A DNA stretch of 64,000 nt from Nonomuraea typhae (GTDB lineage Bacteria; Actinomycetota; Actinomycetes; Streptosporangiales; Streptosporangiaceae): assembly GCF_009760925.1 (NCBI RefSeq), contig NZ_VRLV01000001.1, positions 620,001-684,000 on the forward strand, written 5' to 3'. Under the pieces are notes generated by a model that saw only the letters and a program-made list of their open reading frames with translations, ran no database searches and was not told the origin of the DNA. Of the stretch, positions 1 through 7,873 are shown piece after piece. A program made the position numbers and the translations under genes. How positions within the stretch are numbered: position 1 is the first letter of the stretch; the number at the start of each line of letters is the position of its first letter.

Positions 1-273
1 ACGGGTGAATGGCTCGAGGGCTTCGACCGTCAGCGCGAGGAGTGGGAGCGGCAGTACGCCGAGGCCCAGACCCGCTTCGAGGCCCACAAGAAGCAGATCG
101 AGGAGGCCCGCAAGGCCGAGGCGGAGGCCGGCGAGGCCGCTCCCTCGTCCTACAGCGGTGAGACGCCGGCCCCGGCCAGCAGCTCGTCCACCTCGGCCCC
201 GGCCAGCGGCGCCCTCGCCTCCGACGAAGCTCTCGCCGCCCTGCGCGAGAAGCTCGCCGGCGGCCAGAGCTAA
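1..273 (+). CDS. rpsA: 30S ribosomal protein S1, C-terminal end (partial)
   Basis: The reading frame is open from the first base of the window and ends with TAA at 271-273. It gives about 90 residues: a Glu/Arg/Lys-rich helix (residues ~1-45), an Ala/Ser/Pro/Thr-rich linker, and the terminal motif DEALAALREKLAGG. This matches the low-complexity tail that follows the last S1 RNA-binding domain in actinobacterial ribosomal protein S1. S1 binds mRNA on the 30S subunit and helps start translation. The S1 domains themselves lie upstream of the window. The rpsA-coaE order seen here (coaE at 4959) is common in actinobacteria and supports the call. A strong terminator follows 25 nt after the stop. 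Confidence 0.85.
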   Translation, partial: TGEWLEGFDRQREEWERQYAEAQTRFEAHKKQIEEARKAEAEAGEAAPSSYSGETPAPASSSSTSAPASGALASDEALAALREKLAGGQS

Positions 274-297
274 CCTGCCCGGCTAACCGCTTAACCG

Positions 298-340
298 GCG
301 AAGCCCCGCACCCGACCTGGGTGCGGGGCTTCGCTGTTTT
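298..340 (+). terminator. Rho-independent terminator of rpsA
   Basis: A perfect 16-bp stem (298-313 with 319-334, left arm gcgaagccccgcaccc) closes a 5-nt loop (gacct) and is followed by tgtttt. Its position just after the rpsA stop makes it the rpsA terminator. Confidence 0.9.
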
Positions 341-423
341 CTCACCCGTTCCGGTGGGTCCTTCGCTTCGGTGCTTCATGGGCTGGGCTTGGGGCGCGGG
401 CTTGGCCGGTCACCGGTTGGCGC

Positions 424-656
424 GGGCTTCAGGGTGGCGAGGTTCGGGATGCGGGGGCTCCGGAGCGGGGCTTCAGGGTGGCAGGGGTTTAGGCGCGGGG
501 TTCCGGAGCGGGGCTTCAGGGTGGCGGGGTTCGAGATGCGGAGGCTCGGGGCGGGGCTTCTGGGTGCGGGGCGTAAGGGTGGCGGGTTCGGGATGCGGAG
601 GCTGGGGGCGGGGCTTCTGGGTGCGGGGCTTCAGGGTGGCGGGGTTCGAGGCCGGA
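424..656. repeat. Degenerate G-rich tandem repeats
   Basis: Variants of gcggggcttcagggtggc recur at about 424, 466, 508 and 624. They alternate with ggggttcgrgatgcggaggct-like segments, forming an irregular array with a 40-60 nt period. The segment gggtgcggggcttc at about 619-632 is identical to the 3-prime arm of the rpsA terminator (319-332), so the array may have grown from terminator sequence. Spacers are neither uniform nor unique, which excludes CRISPR. Confidence 0.6.
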
Positions 657-918
657 GCAGGGGCGGGCGGCGCTCGTGCACGGGGCCAGGGCAGGCCCCA
701 GGGACCCGGGGCCTGGCCCGCCGCCGCTCTGCTTCGCGATGGCGTTGGCCGGGGTGTCTTGGGTGCGCCGGAGGTGTTCCGGCTTGGGCAGGTGTAACCG
801 GGAGGTGACCGGAGGCGCTGGCGCGTGGTTCCTGGCGGTGTAACGGCGGGGACCACGTGCGACTGTCGGCCAGCGCCCCGATCGGGGGTCACCCCTGACG
901 GCGGGGCGCGGCTGGCGT

Positions 919-977
919 GGCCTCGCCGTACAAGAGGGCGCAAGGAGCGGGCGCGGCCTCGCCGTACAAGAGGGCGC
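919..977. repeat. 23-nt direct repeat
   Basis: The 23-mer beginning ggcctcgccgtacaag occurs at 919-941 and again at 955-977, with a 36-nt offset and no mismatch. No gene or known element is associated with it. Confidence 0.7.
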
Positions 978-990
978 GAGAACTACGGCG

Positions 991-1036
991 CGGTGAGCTT
1001 ATCGGTGAGCTTATCGGTGAGCTAATCGGTGAGTTA
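991..1036. repeat. 12-nt tandem repeat next to a stop codon
   Basis: The unit cggtgagcttat is present three times, followed by a diverged copy, cggtgagttagg. The last copy overlaps the TAA stop (minus strand, 1036-1034) of the M4-like gene. The array is a likely slippage-prone simple repeat. Confidence 0.75.
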
Positions 1037-2329
1037 GGACGTGACGGTGAGGGTGAAGGTTGTGGAGCGCTCGCCGGAGGCGGTGGTGGCGGTGAGGGTG
1101 AGCGCGTAGGTGCCGGGTGGGACTGAGGCGGCGATGGTCAGGGTCAGCTGGGCCGATTGGCCGCACGTGATGGTTGTCGGGGTGATGATGCCGGTCATGC
1201 CCGCCGGCAGGCCGCGCAGGGACAGTTGCGCGATCCGGCCGTTGCCGTGGGTGGCGATGGTGGTGGTGACGGAGGTGCCGGGGAGGGCGGTGGCGGAGGC
1301 CGGGTTGAGGGAGATGGTGCATTCGTCCGGCAGGGTGAGGCAGGCGGGTTCGGTGGGCTGGGCGGGGACCCCCGCGGCCGACCAGGCGGACTTCACCGCG
1401 GCGCACTCGGACGGGCCGTACTGCTGCAGGGCGGCCTGGACGGCGGCGGTGCGGGCGCTGGTGTAGCGCCAGTTCGAGGTCTTGCGGTAGAGGGCGCCCA
1501 TGAAGATCTTGCCGGCCTTCTCGAGGCCGATGCCGGTGACCGTGGCCGGGCCGCCGGCGCAGATGGGGCTGGCGGGCTTGCCGCCGCCCGGGTTGCTGCC
1601 TTCGGCCAGGAGGTAGAACCAGTGGTTCAGGGGGCCGGCCGCCGCGTGTGGCTCGGTGGCGGGGATCTGCGGGCCGTAGCAGTCGGGGTGGCCGGACACG
1701 CGGCTGGGCTGGTACATGATCCGGAGCGGCGGGCCGGCTTCCTCGCCGATCTCGTAGTCGGGCGGGTCGTTCGGGTTGGCGGTGTATGCCTCGGTGAGGG
1801 TGCCGAGGATGTCGCTCGTTCCCTCGAGCAGGCCGCCGCTCTCGTTGCCTGAGCCGGTGCCGCCGGGGGTGGTGGCGTAGACGGCGTGGCCGTACTGGTG
1901 GCCGACCAGGTCCAGGGAGGTCAGGAAGCCCCGCAGGTTTGGGGAGAGGGGGAAGGGAACGGGGCAGCCGACGGAGGAGGCGACGCAGGCGGGGAAGGAA
2001 CCACCGGTTCCGTTGATGCCGTTACGGCCCAGCCAGTCGCGCAGCATGTCGGACATCCGCTGCGCGCCGTACAGCACGTCGACACACGCCGTGGTCGTGT
2101 CCCGCGGCTGGCCGTTGCCGATGACGACCCCCGCGGGCAGCGGGGCGTTTCCCGGCCTGGAGCAGCGCAGGCCGGGCCGGGTCGGATCGGTGAGGGTGTA
2201 CGTGCCGTTCGACTCGGAGACGTCGATCTTGACCAGGCCGTTGTAGTGGCCATGCCCGTCGGCCGCGACCGGCAGCATGGTGAGGACGAGGGCCAAGGCG
2301 ACGCCGCCTAAGGTCGTGCGAGCTTTCAC
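1034..2329 (-). CDS. Secreted M4 (thermolysin)-like protein, probable pseudoprotease
   Basis: The product is 431 aa. GTG 2329 is chosen because ggaagg lies 11 nt upstream and a signal peptide follows at once (KART then a hydrophobic core, residues ~5-22). Residues ~140-240 align with the M4 zinc-peptidase core. VGHQYGHAV stands where the family has VxHExxHGV, ESGGLLEGTSDILG matches the third zinc-ligand helix, and PHAAAGPLNHWFYLLAEG matches the catalytic-His region. The catalytic Glu of HExxH is Gln here, a change known to abolish thermolysin activity. The FTP/PepSY propeptide and the usual NAFWNG/YGDG segment are absent. Residues ~335-431 form a beta-rich Ig-like domain. It is therefore probably an inactive, exported binding protein. 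The M4 relationship is clear; the lack of activity is inferred. Confidence 0.75.
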   Translation of the reverse strand: MKARTTLGGVALALVLTMLPVAADGHGHYNGLVKIDVSESNGTYTLTDPTRPGLRCSRPGNAPLPAGVVIGNGQPRDTTTACVDVLYGAQRMSDMLRDWLGRNGINGTGGSFPACVASSVGCPVPFPLSPNLRGFLTSLDLVGHQYGHAVYATTPGGTGSGNESGGLLEGTSDILGTLTEAYTANPNDPPDYEIGEEAGPPLRIMYQPSRVSGHPDCYGPQIPATEPHAAAGPLNHWFYLLAEGSNPGGGKPASPICAGGPATVTGIGLEKAGKIFMGALYRKTSNWRYTSARTAAVQAALQQYGPSECAAVKSAWSAAGVPAQPTEPACLTLPDECTISLNPASATALPGTSVTTTIATHGNGRIAQLSLRGLPAGMTGIITPTTITCGQSAQLTLTIAASVPPGTYALTLTATTASGERSTTFTLTVTS

Positions 2330-2389
2330 GATGCTCTGTTCCTTCCCCGGGCTTCCTCCCCGGCCGCGGACATGACGCGTCAGGGCAGG

Positions 2390-2439
2390 AAGATCCGCGT
2401 GATCTTCTCTCCCGTGGGCCGGCCGGGTCTTCCGGCCGG
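2390..2439 (-). terminator. Two stem-loops, possible terminator of the AHSA1 gene
   Basis: Two inverted repeats lie downstream of the minus-strand AHSA1 gene: ccggccgg/ccggccgg (2419-2426 with 2432-2439) and aagatc/gatctt (2390-2395 with 2401-2406). Neither has a clear T-run on the transcribed strand, so termination is only possible. Confidence 0.35.
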
Positions 2440-2511
2440 ATGGATCCTTGAACGGCGTCGCCGTCTCTGGCACCGAGCATCGCCATGGCCACGCTATGAC
2501 GCTCCCGTCAC

Positions 2512-2988
2512 TCACGTGGGTGACAGTCCCGTGACCTCCTCCACGAGCGCGGCCAGCTTGTCCAGGGCCATCCGGGTGCCGGTCTCGTTGTCGGCGGGGG
2601 AGACGGCGTCCGGGATGCCCTCGTGCAGGATCGTGACCAGGGTGCCGGCCCCGGTGTCGGTGAGCGTGGTCGTCATGGTCATCCGGCCGGCCATCGCCGC
2701 GTCCTCGGTCTCGAACTCGGACTCCTCCACCACCGCCTCGTCCGGCACCAGGCTCACGAATCGGCCGTGGTAGGTGTCGAGGTGCTCGCCCGACTTGCCG
2801 GGTTCGCCGGAGGAGTCGTACGTCAGAGAGATCCGGAAGGCACCGCCTTCCACCGCCTCGAACGTGTGCACGCGGCTGCTCATCCCGTCCGGCACCCGCC
2901 AGGCCGCGATCGCCTCCGGGTCCAGGAGCGCCTGATAGATCACCGGCCGGGGCGCTCGGATCAGCCGGGACACTTGCGTGGTATGCAT
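2512..2988 (-). CDS. SRPBCC/AHSA1-domain protein
   Basis: The product is 158 aa from ATG 2988. The pattern is that of the AHSA1 (Aha1-like) START fold: an opening strand with RLIRAPRPVIYQALLDPEAI, then W-R-V-P-DGM, GGAFRISLTYDSSG, a YHGRFVSLVPDEAVVE strand and a C-terminal amphipathic helix beginning MALDKLAALVEEV. These small cytosolic proteins bind hydrophobic ligands or act in stress and polyketide-related roles; the ligand here is unknown. The gene is divergent from the hydrolase at 3034, with only 45 nt between the two starts, so they probably share a promoter region. No strong ribosome binding site is visible before this start. Confidence 0.8.
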   Translation of the reverse strand: MHTTQVSRLIRAPRPVIYQALLDPEAIAAWRVPDGMSSRVHTFEAVEGGAFRISLTYDSSGEPGKSGEHLDTYHGRFVSLVPDEAVVEESEFETEDAAMAGRMTMTTTLTDTGAGTLVTILHEGIPDAVSPADNETGTRMALDKLAALVEEVTGLSPT

Positions 2989-3033
2989 GCGACATTCTCT
3001 GCATAAGATCGTTACGGATGCGGGAGGTCTGAC

Positions 3034-3867
3034 ATGAAGCTGCTCGGGCCCGGCGAGACCCAGGCCGACCGGCTGGCGTCCTATCGCGCCACCCACCGTC
3101 CGTCGGAGGCCGGCGGATGGACCTACCACACCGCCGGCGCCGCCCCGGAGACCCTGCTGCTCCTGCCAGGCGGCCTGCGTGACGCCGAGACGCTGTTCTG
3201 CCTCATCACCGCCTTCTCCGGCGAGTACCGCGTGATCGCCCCGACCTACCCGGCGGCGGGCACGCTGGCCGAGGTCGTCTCCGGCGTGCAGACCGTCCTG
3301 GACGCCGAGGGCGTGCCGGTCGTCCACGCCGCCTGGGGCACCTCGCTGGGCGGCTTCCTCCTGCAGGCGTTGCTGCGGGCCGTACCCGGGCGGATCCGCA
3401 ACGCGGTGCTCGCGAACACCACCACGCCCCAGGGCTGGGGCCGGGACCTGCCCGCCCGCATGGCGCGCCTGGAGCGCATGCGCGCCATGCCGGAACCCGA
3501 ACTCCTCGCCCTCATCCGCCGGCAGGCCGCGACCGCCTCCGCCGCCGGCCCCTTCTGGACCGGCTACCTCGGCGAGATCGCCGAACGCGACACCAAGGCC
3601 CACCAGATCGCCATGGCCGAGCTGGCCCTCGACTTCTGCCGCCAGTCGTACACCCCGGGCGACCTGGACGGGTGGGCCGGGCGCCTCATGCTCATCGAGT
3701 CCGCCGACGACCTGGGCATGGACGCCGAGGCCCGCCGCCTGCTGCGCGCGATGTATCCGGAGGCGGCCCTGCACCGTTTCCGTGACGGCGGGCACACGCC
3801 GCTGGCCGCCAGGCCGGACGAGTACGTGCTGGTCATGGCGGCCTTCCTGCGTTCGTGCCGCGCGTAG
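3034..3867 (+). CDS. Alpha/beta hydrolase
   Basis: The product is 277 aa, starting at ATG 3034 behind a good ribosome binding site (gggagg). The alpha/beta-hydrolase layout is complete: an LLLLPGG oxyanion region (~residue 45), the nucleophile elbow GTSLGG (Ser ~107), an acidic residue in ESADDLG (~230), and the catalytic His in DGGHTP (~252). There is no signal peptide, so it should be cytosolic. The substrate cannot be told. The divergent AHSA1 gene and the downstream PadR gene (19 nt away, same strand) suggest a small regulated module, but no pathway is evident. Confidence 0.8.
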   Translation: MKLLGPGETQADRLASYRATHRPSEAGGWTYHTAGAAPETLLLLPGGLRDAETLFCLITAFSGEYRVIAPTYPAAGTLAEVVSGVQTVLDAEGVPVVHAAWGTSLGGFLLQALLRAVPGRIRNAVLANTTTPQGWGRDLPARMARLERMRAMPEPELLALIRRQAATASAAGPFWTGYLGEIAERDTKAHQIAMAELALDFCRQSYTPGDLDGWAGRLMLIESADDLGMDAEARRLLRAMYPEAALHRFRDGGHTPLAARPDEYVLVMAAFLRSCRA

Positions 3868-3886
3868 GCTGTCCTGAGGGGAGGGG

Positions 3887-4483
3887 ATGATGTCGGCGAC
3901 ACGCCTGCTGATCTTGGGCGCGGTACGGCGCCGCGGCCGGGCCCATGGATACCAGGTGCGCTCCGACCTGGAGTCCTGGGGCGCCCATGAGTGGGCGGGG
4001 ATGAAGCCGGGCTCGATCTACCACGGTCTCAAGCAGATGGCCGCCCAGGGGCTTCTGGTCAGCCATGACACCGAGCCGAGCACCGCGGGAGGGCCGCCGC
4101 GCACCGAGTACGAGATCACCCCACCGGGGGAGGAGGCGTACTTCACCCTGCTGCGCGACGCCCTGGTCCGGCCCGATCAGCGGCTCGACATGATCAGCGC
4201 CGGGGTGGGCCTGATCGACGACCTGTCCAGGGGCGAGGCGATCGAACTGCTGGAGCGGCGGGTGCGCGGGCTGGAGGAGTGGCGGTCGGCGGTGACCGCG
4301 CAGTGGACGCCCGGGACCGACGCCGAGGCGTGGGGCGCGGTGGGCGAGGTGCTGGGGATGTGGGTGCACACCGCCGACACCGGGGCGCAGTGGACGCGGG
4401 GGCTGATCGACCGGCTGCGCCGGGGCGCCTACGCGATGGCGGACGAACCTCTCCGCGAGACAGGCCGGGAGCGGGCTCAGTAA
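3887..4483 (+). CDS. PadR-family transcriptional regulator
   Basis: The product is 198 aa. It has an N-terminal winged helix (residues ~5-90) with the PadR hallmark LLILGAVRRRGRAHGYQVRSDL, followed by KPGSIYHGLKQM and YEITPPGEEA, and then a C-terminal helical dimerisation region (~110-180). PadR proteins are usually repressors of adjacent genes, often for detoxification or efflux. Tandem start codons lie at 3887 and 3890; the purine tract gaggggagggg directly upstream favours 3890. It follows the hydrolase by 19 nt and may be co-transcribed with it. Confidence 0.85.
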   Translation: MMSATRLLILGAVRRRGRAHGYQVRSDLESWGAHEWAGMKPGSIYHGLKQMAAQGLLVSHDTEPSTAGGPPRTEYEITPPGEEAYFTLLRDALVRPDQRLDMISAGVGLIDDLSRGEAIELLERRVRGLEEWRSAVTAQWTPGTDAEAWGAVGEVLGMWVHTADTGAQWTRGLIDRLRRGAYAMADEPLRETGRERAQ

Positions 4484-4492
4484 GGTGAGCGG
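4481..4492 (+). promoter_or_regulatory. Leaderless-type promoter of the GNAT gene
   Basis: TAAGGT (4481-4486) overlaps the PadR stop codon and ends 6 nt before GTG 4493. A GACA-containing -35-like segment lies about 18 nt further upstream. Confidence 0.45.
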
Positions 4493-4954
4493 GTGCTGAT
4501 AGAGCGGGCCGTGGCCGCCGACGCCGGAGAGATCCTCACGCTGCAACGCGCGGCCTACGTCAGCGAGGCGCAGCTCTACGGCGATCCGTTCATCGCCCCG
4601 CTGGTTGAGTCCGCCGAACAGATCCGCAAGGTCATCGAGACCGGCGTCGTCCTGAAACATCGTGACGGGACGAGGATCGTCGGCTCGGTGCGCGGCCAGC
4701 TGTCGGGGACGACGTGCCTGGTCGGCCGCCTCGTCGTGGCTCCCGATCGGCAGGGCGAGGGCATCGGCACGGCCCTGCTCCGCGCGCTCCATGACGCGTT
4801 GCCCGAGGCGACTGCCTTCGACCTGTTCACCGGGCACCTGTCCGAAGGCAACCTGCGCCTCTACCGCAGGCTCGGCTACCGGGAGACCCACCGCGACCGC
4901 ATGGACGACCACCTCACCCTGATCTACCTGCGCCGCGAAGCCTCGGTACGCTGA
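4493..4954 (+). CDS. GNAT-family N-acetyltransferase
   Basis: The product is 153 aa from GTG 4493. The GNAT acetyl-CoA binding signature is present as [15 protein letters not shown] (residues ~85-100; R/Q-x-x-G-x-G/A), followed by the beta-5 segment [20 protein letters not shown], in which the N-x-x-x-Y-x-x-x-G-Y motif of the family is clear. It transfers an acetyl group to an amine of unknown identity. It lies between PadR and coaE, and its 3-prime end appears to contain the coaE promoter. Confidence 0.85.
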   Translation: MLIERAVAADAGEILTLQRAAYVSEAQLYGDPFIAPLVESAEQIRKVIETGVVLKHRDGTRIVGSVRGQLSGTTCLVGRLVVAPDRQGEGIGTALLRALHDALPEATAFDLFTGHLSEGNLRLYRRLGYRETHRDRMDDHLTLIYLRREASVR

Positions 4955-4958
4955 TCAG
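4947..4958 (+). promoter_or_regulatory. Possible leaderless promoter of coaE
   Basis: TACGCT (4947-4952) ends 6 nt before the coaE GTG at 4959. Its spacing matches other genes in this window. No convincing -35 element is seen. Confidence 0.4.
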
Positions 4959-5561
4959 GTGCTGAAGGCAGGGCTCACCGGCGGGATCGGATCCGGTAAA
5001 AGTGAAGTGTCCAGGCGGCTGGCCGCCAAAGGCGCCGTGGTGATCGACGCCGACAAGATCGCTCGCGAGGTGGTCGAACCCGGCACCCCGGGCCTGGCCC
5101 GCGTGGTGGCCGCCTTCGGTCAGGAGATCCTGCACCCCGACGGCACGCTGAACCGCGAGAAGCTCGGCGCCATCGTCTTCGCCGACCCCGACCGGCTCGC
5201 CACGCTGAACGCCATCGTCCACCCGCTGGTCGGCGAACGCGTGGCCGCGCTCCAGCATCGCGCCGCCGACGACGCCATCGTGGTCTACGACGTCCCGCTG
5301 CTGGCCGAGAACAAACTGGCGCCGATGTACGACGTGGTCATCGTGGTGGACGCGGCCGACGACCTGCGCATCCGCCGCCTGGCCGAGCACCGCGGCATGC
5401 CGGAGGCCGACGCCAGGGCCCGCATCGCCGCCCAGGCCACGCGCGAGGACCGCCTGGCCGTGGCCGACATCGTGGTGCCCAACGACGGGTCGCTGGAGGA
5501 GCTGGCCGCGCGGGTGGAGGACACCTGGCAGGAGCTGCGGCGGCGCGCGGGGCGCGGTTAG
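4959..5561 (+). CDS. coaE: Dephospho-CoA kinase
   Basis: The product is 200 aa and catalyses the last step of coenzyme A synthesis, ATP-dependent 3-prime phosphorylation of dephospho-CoA. The P-loop GGIGSGKS is at residues 8-15, followed by [11 protein letters not shown], the Asp-containing substrate site, and [31 protein letters not shown] and [21 protein letters not shown] are typical of the family. The length is standard for the single-domain enzyme; it lacks the C-terminal GrpB-like extension seen in mycobacterial CoaE. The rpsA-coaE neighbourhood is conserved in actinobacteria. The stop overlaps the stop of the convergent PucR gene by 4 nt. Confidence 0.95.
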   Translation: MLKAGLTGGIGSGKSEVSRRLAAKGAVVIDADKIAREVVEPGTPGLARVVAAFGQEILHPDGTLNREKLGAIVFADPDRLATLNAIVHPLVGERVAALQHRAADDAIVVYDVPLLAENKLAPMYDVVIVVDAADDLRIRRLAEHRGMPEADARARIAAQATREDRLAVADIVVPNDGSLEELAARVEDTWQELRRRAGRG

Positions 5562-6808
5562 CCGTTCACCGGGTGGCGGTGCAGCCGGCGCAGGGTGAGC
5601 GCCAGTTGCAGGCGCAGCCGGCCCTCCGGTTCGCGGACGGCCCAGCCGAGCAGGTGTTCGGCCTGGGCCAGGCGGTCCTGCAGGGTGGAGTGGTGGACCG
5701 TCACGGCGAGCGCCGCGGCGCGCAGGCTGGGGCTGTAGGCGATGGCGTGCAGGGTCGCGAGCATCCAGGGCGCCGCCGCGGCCGCGTGCTCGAGGGCGTG
5801 CACGTCCGGGATGGGCTCGCTGCCCGGCTGGACGGCGGCGGCCAGGGCGGCCAGGCCGCCCAGGGTGTCGTGGACGACCACCCCCGGGCCGGGGTCCTGC
5901 TCCGTCCCGTCGGCGGCCAGACGCAGGGCGACCTGCGCCGATTGCCAGGAATCCGGGAGATCGCGCACGGGTACGGCGGGGCCGATGCCGGTTCTGCGCA
6001 CCGCGTGATTGCCGGTGCCGCCCGGGGGCAGTGGAGGCTGGGTCGCGCGAACGCGGGCGGTGGGGGTGGTAGGCGTGTCGGAAAGGGCGGCGTCGAAGGC
6101 ACCGAGGGTGCCGGAGACGCTGGTGAGGGCGCCAGGGATGCCGATCTCGGCGGGGATGATTCTGGCGTCGCCGCCGGCCAGGGCGACGGCTCGCGCCCGG
6201 CCGGCGACGTCGATGCCGAGGGCTCGGGCCGCGCGCAGCCGGGCCTGCTCGGGGGCGGTGGGATCGAGGATCACCTCGACCAGGGCGGGGTCGTCGCGGG
6301 CCGGCGCGCGTCCCCTCGTACGGTCGAGCACGTCCCTGGCGGCCATGGCGGCACGTTCCAGCACCATCGCGTGGACGGGGCCCGCCGGTCCCGGCCGCTC
6401 CAGCCAGATGCGCGCCGACCCGCCGGGCAGGCCGGTCACGGGCCATCCGGGGTCGGGGGCGTGCCCGATGCCGCCGGTGCCGTATGCGCCTTCTCCGCCG
6501 CCGCGCCGCCCGCCCGCACTGCCGCGCCGGCCGTTCTCACCGGGCAGGCCCGTGTCGTCCCCGCCGTCCGGCGCGCCCTCGGGGCGCCCGTCGTCCCGGG
6601 TCCGGCGTCCGTCGGGCAGGACCCGGACGTCGACATGGCGTTCGGGATCCACGAGCCGCACCGGGCACCCGGCCAATACGGCGGCGCCGCGCACGATGGC
6701 TTCGAGCCCGGCGCGTTCCTCGACCAGCCGGTCGAAGGAGGCGATGACGTGGATGGCGGCCCTGGTGTCCGGGTCAAGGGAGGACAGGCGCCCGGCGAGT
6801 TCCCTCAT
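5558..6808 (-). CDS. PucR-family transcriptional regulator
   Basis: The product is 416 aa from ATG 6808; an alternative GTG at 6826 would overlap the upstream stop as GTGA. The N-terminal part resembles the GAF-like sensory region of actinobacterial PucR proteins ([18 protein letters not shown]). The C-terminal 60 residues are the HTH_30 DNA-binding domain, with [36 protein letters not shown] and a leucine-rich final helix. A Gly/Arg-rich insert (~residues 75-125) looks disordered. It is probably translationally coupled to the esterase gene upstream (stop at 6823), making a regulator-enzyme pair. The effector and targets are unknown. Confidence 0.8.
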   Translation of the reverse strand: MRELAGRLSSLDPDTRAAIHVIASFDRLVEERAGLEAIVRGAAVLAGCPVRLVDPERHVDVRVLPDGRRTRDDGRPEGAPDGGDDTGLPGENGRRGSAGGRRGGGEGAYGTGGIGHAPDPGWPVTGLPGGSARIWLERPGPAGPVHAMVLERAAMAARDVLDRTRGRAPARDDPALVEVILDPTAPEQARLRAARALGIDVAGRARAVALAGGDARIIPAEIGIPGALTSVSGTLGAFDAALSDTPTTPTARVRATQPPLPPGGTGNHAVRRTGIGPAVPVRDLPDSWQSAQVALRLAADGTEQDPGPGVVVHDTLGGLAALAAAVQPGSEPIPDVHALEHAAAAAPWMLATLHAIAYSPSLRAAALAVTVHHSTLQDRLAQAEHLLGWAVREPEGRLRLQLALTLRRLHRHPVNG

Positions 6809-6822
6809 GCCGCCATCATGGC

Positions 6823-7791
6823 TCACGCCCCGAGCACGCGCCGCAGCCAGTGGATCCGGGCCGCCCGGGAATCCCGGGAGATCGCGGCCTCCGGCGCGAA
6901 GATGTCGAATCCGTGGAACCCGCCGGGCCACACGTGCAGCTCGGCCTGCCCGCCCGCCTGCCAGATCCGGGTGGCGTAGGCGACGTCCTCGTCCCGGAAT
7001 GTCTCGGCGGAGCCCACGTCGATGAAGGCCGGCGGCAATCCGGACAGGTCGGTGGCCCGTGCGGGCGAGGCGTAGGGGGAGACGCCGGGCCCGCCGGCGG
7101 CCTCGCCGAGCAGCGCCTGCCACCCGGTCGCGTTGGCCGTCCGGTCCCAGATGCCGAGTCCGGCCATCTGGTGGGCGGAGGGCGTGTCGTTGCGGTCGTC
7201 CAGCATGGGGCAGATGAGGAGCTGGGCGAGGAGGGCGGGCCCGCCGCGGTCCCGGGCGAGCAGGGCAGTGGCGGCGGCCAGTCCGCCTCCGGCGCTGGCG
7301 CCGGCGACGATGACGCGGCCGGGGTCGATGCCGAGGTCGGCGGCGTTCTTGACGGTCCAGGCCAGCCCGGCGTAGCAGTCCTCGACCGGCGCGGGGTGCG
7401 GGTGCTCGGGGGCGAGGCGGTATTCGACGGAGACCAGGGCCATGCCGAGCTCCAGCAGGAGGCCGGCCAGGTCGGGCAGGGCGTCGCGGCGGTCGCCGAG
7501 GATCATGCCGCCGCCGTGGATGAAGTAGAGGGCCGGGACCGGGCCTTCGGCGGCCGCGGGGCGGGCGACGAGCAGCGTGATGTCCGGGGCGCCTTCGGGG
7601 CCGGGCGCGGTGTGGTCGCGCAGGACGAGGGCGCCACCCTGGCTGAGCTCCTCGTAGCTGGGCTGGGGAAGGTTCTCCCTGGCCCGGCGGATCACGGGGA
7701 TCATGTCGGGCGTGAAGGAGGCGGGAAGCTGCTCCCTGACGGCCTGGAGGGCGGCGTCGAGCTCCGGGTCGAACGGGATGGGTGTGCTCAT
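6823..7791 (-). CDS. HSL-type alpha/beta hydrolase (esterase/lipase)
   Basis: The product is 322 aa. It carries the hormone-sensitive-lipase signatures: oxyanion-hole motif YFIHGGGMILG (~residues 88-98), nucleophile elbow GASAGGG (Ser ~168), an acidic residue near FIDVGSAETFRDE, and the catalytic His in WPGGFHGFD (~296). The N-terminal cap helix region (LQAVREQLPASF) is also typical. It hydrolyses carboxyl esters, probably short-chain acyl esters, in the cytosol. It precedes the PucR regulator in the same direction with a 4-nt GTGA junction, so the two are likely one operon. Confidence 0.88.
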   Translation of the reverse strand: MSTPIPFDPELDAALQAVREQLPASFTPDMIPVIRRARENLPQPSYEELSQGGALVLRDHTAPGPEGAPDITLLVARPAAAEGPVPALYFIHGGGMILGDRRDALPDLAGLLLELGMALVSVEYRLAPEHPHPAPVEDCYAGLAWTVKNAADLGIDPGRVIVAGASAGGGLAAATALLARDRGGPALLAQLLICPMLDDRNDTPSAHQMAGLGIWDRTANATGWQALLGEAAGGPGVSPYASPARATDLSGLPPAFIDVGSAETFRDEDVAYATRIWQAGGQAELHVWPGGFHGFDIFAPEAAISRDSRAARIHWLRRVLGA

Positions 7792-7873
7792 GCGGCCATC
7801 GTGCGGTACGGCGGGCCCGCCGTACCAGCGCCAGGTGAAGGGCAGCACCCGCCAGGTGGCGGGTGCCGGGCGG

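Larger units (their letters stand above)
341..1033. other. Gene-free, repeat-rich spacer
   Basis: About 690 nt separate the rpsA terminator from the stop of the minus-strand M4-like gene. Open frames cross it on both strands. Their products are Gly/Arg- or Pro-rich, with no recognisable domain and no ribosome binding site at a start, so I treat them as compositional artefacts. The region is built largely of degenerate G-rich repeats (424-656), a 23-nt direct repeat (919-977) and a 12-nt tandem repeat (991-1036). No promoter or RNA gene was recognised. Confidence 0.6.

Noticed and set aside
424..656. CRISPR-like array
   Set aside because: Units are degenerate with irregular spacing and no unique spacers, and no cas genes are present.
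341..943. Overlapping frames in the spacer after rpsA
   Set aside because: Low-complexity Gly/Arg or Pro products driven by repeats, without starts supported by ribosome binding sites or promoters.
1034..3004. A single 656-codon minus-strand frame joining the M4-like gene to an upstream segment
   Set aside because: The upstream part overlaps the AHSA1 gene out of frame. The real start is GTG 2329 with a ribosome binding site and signal peptide.
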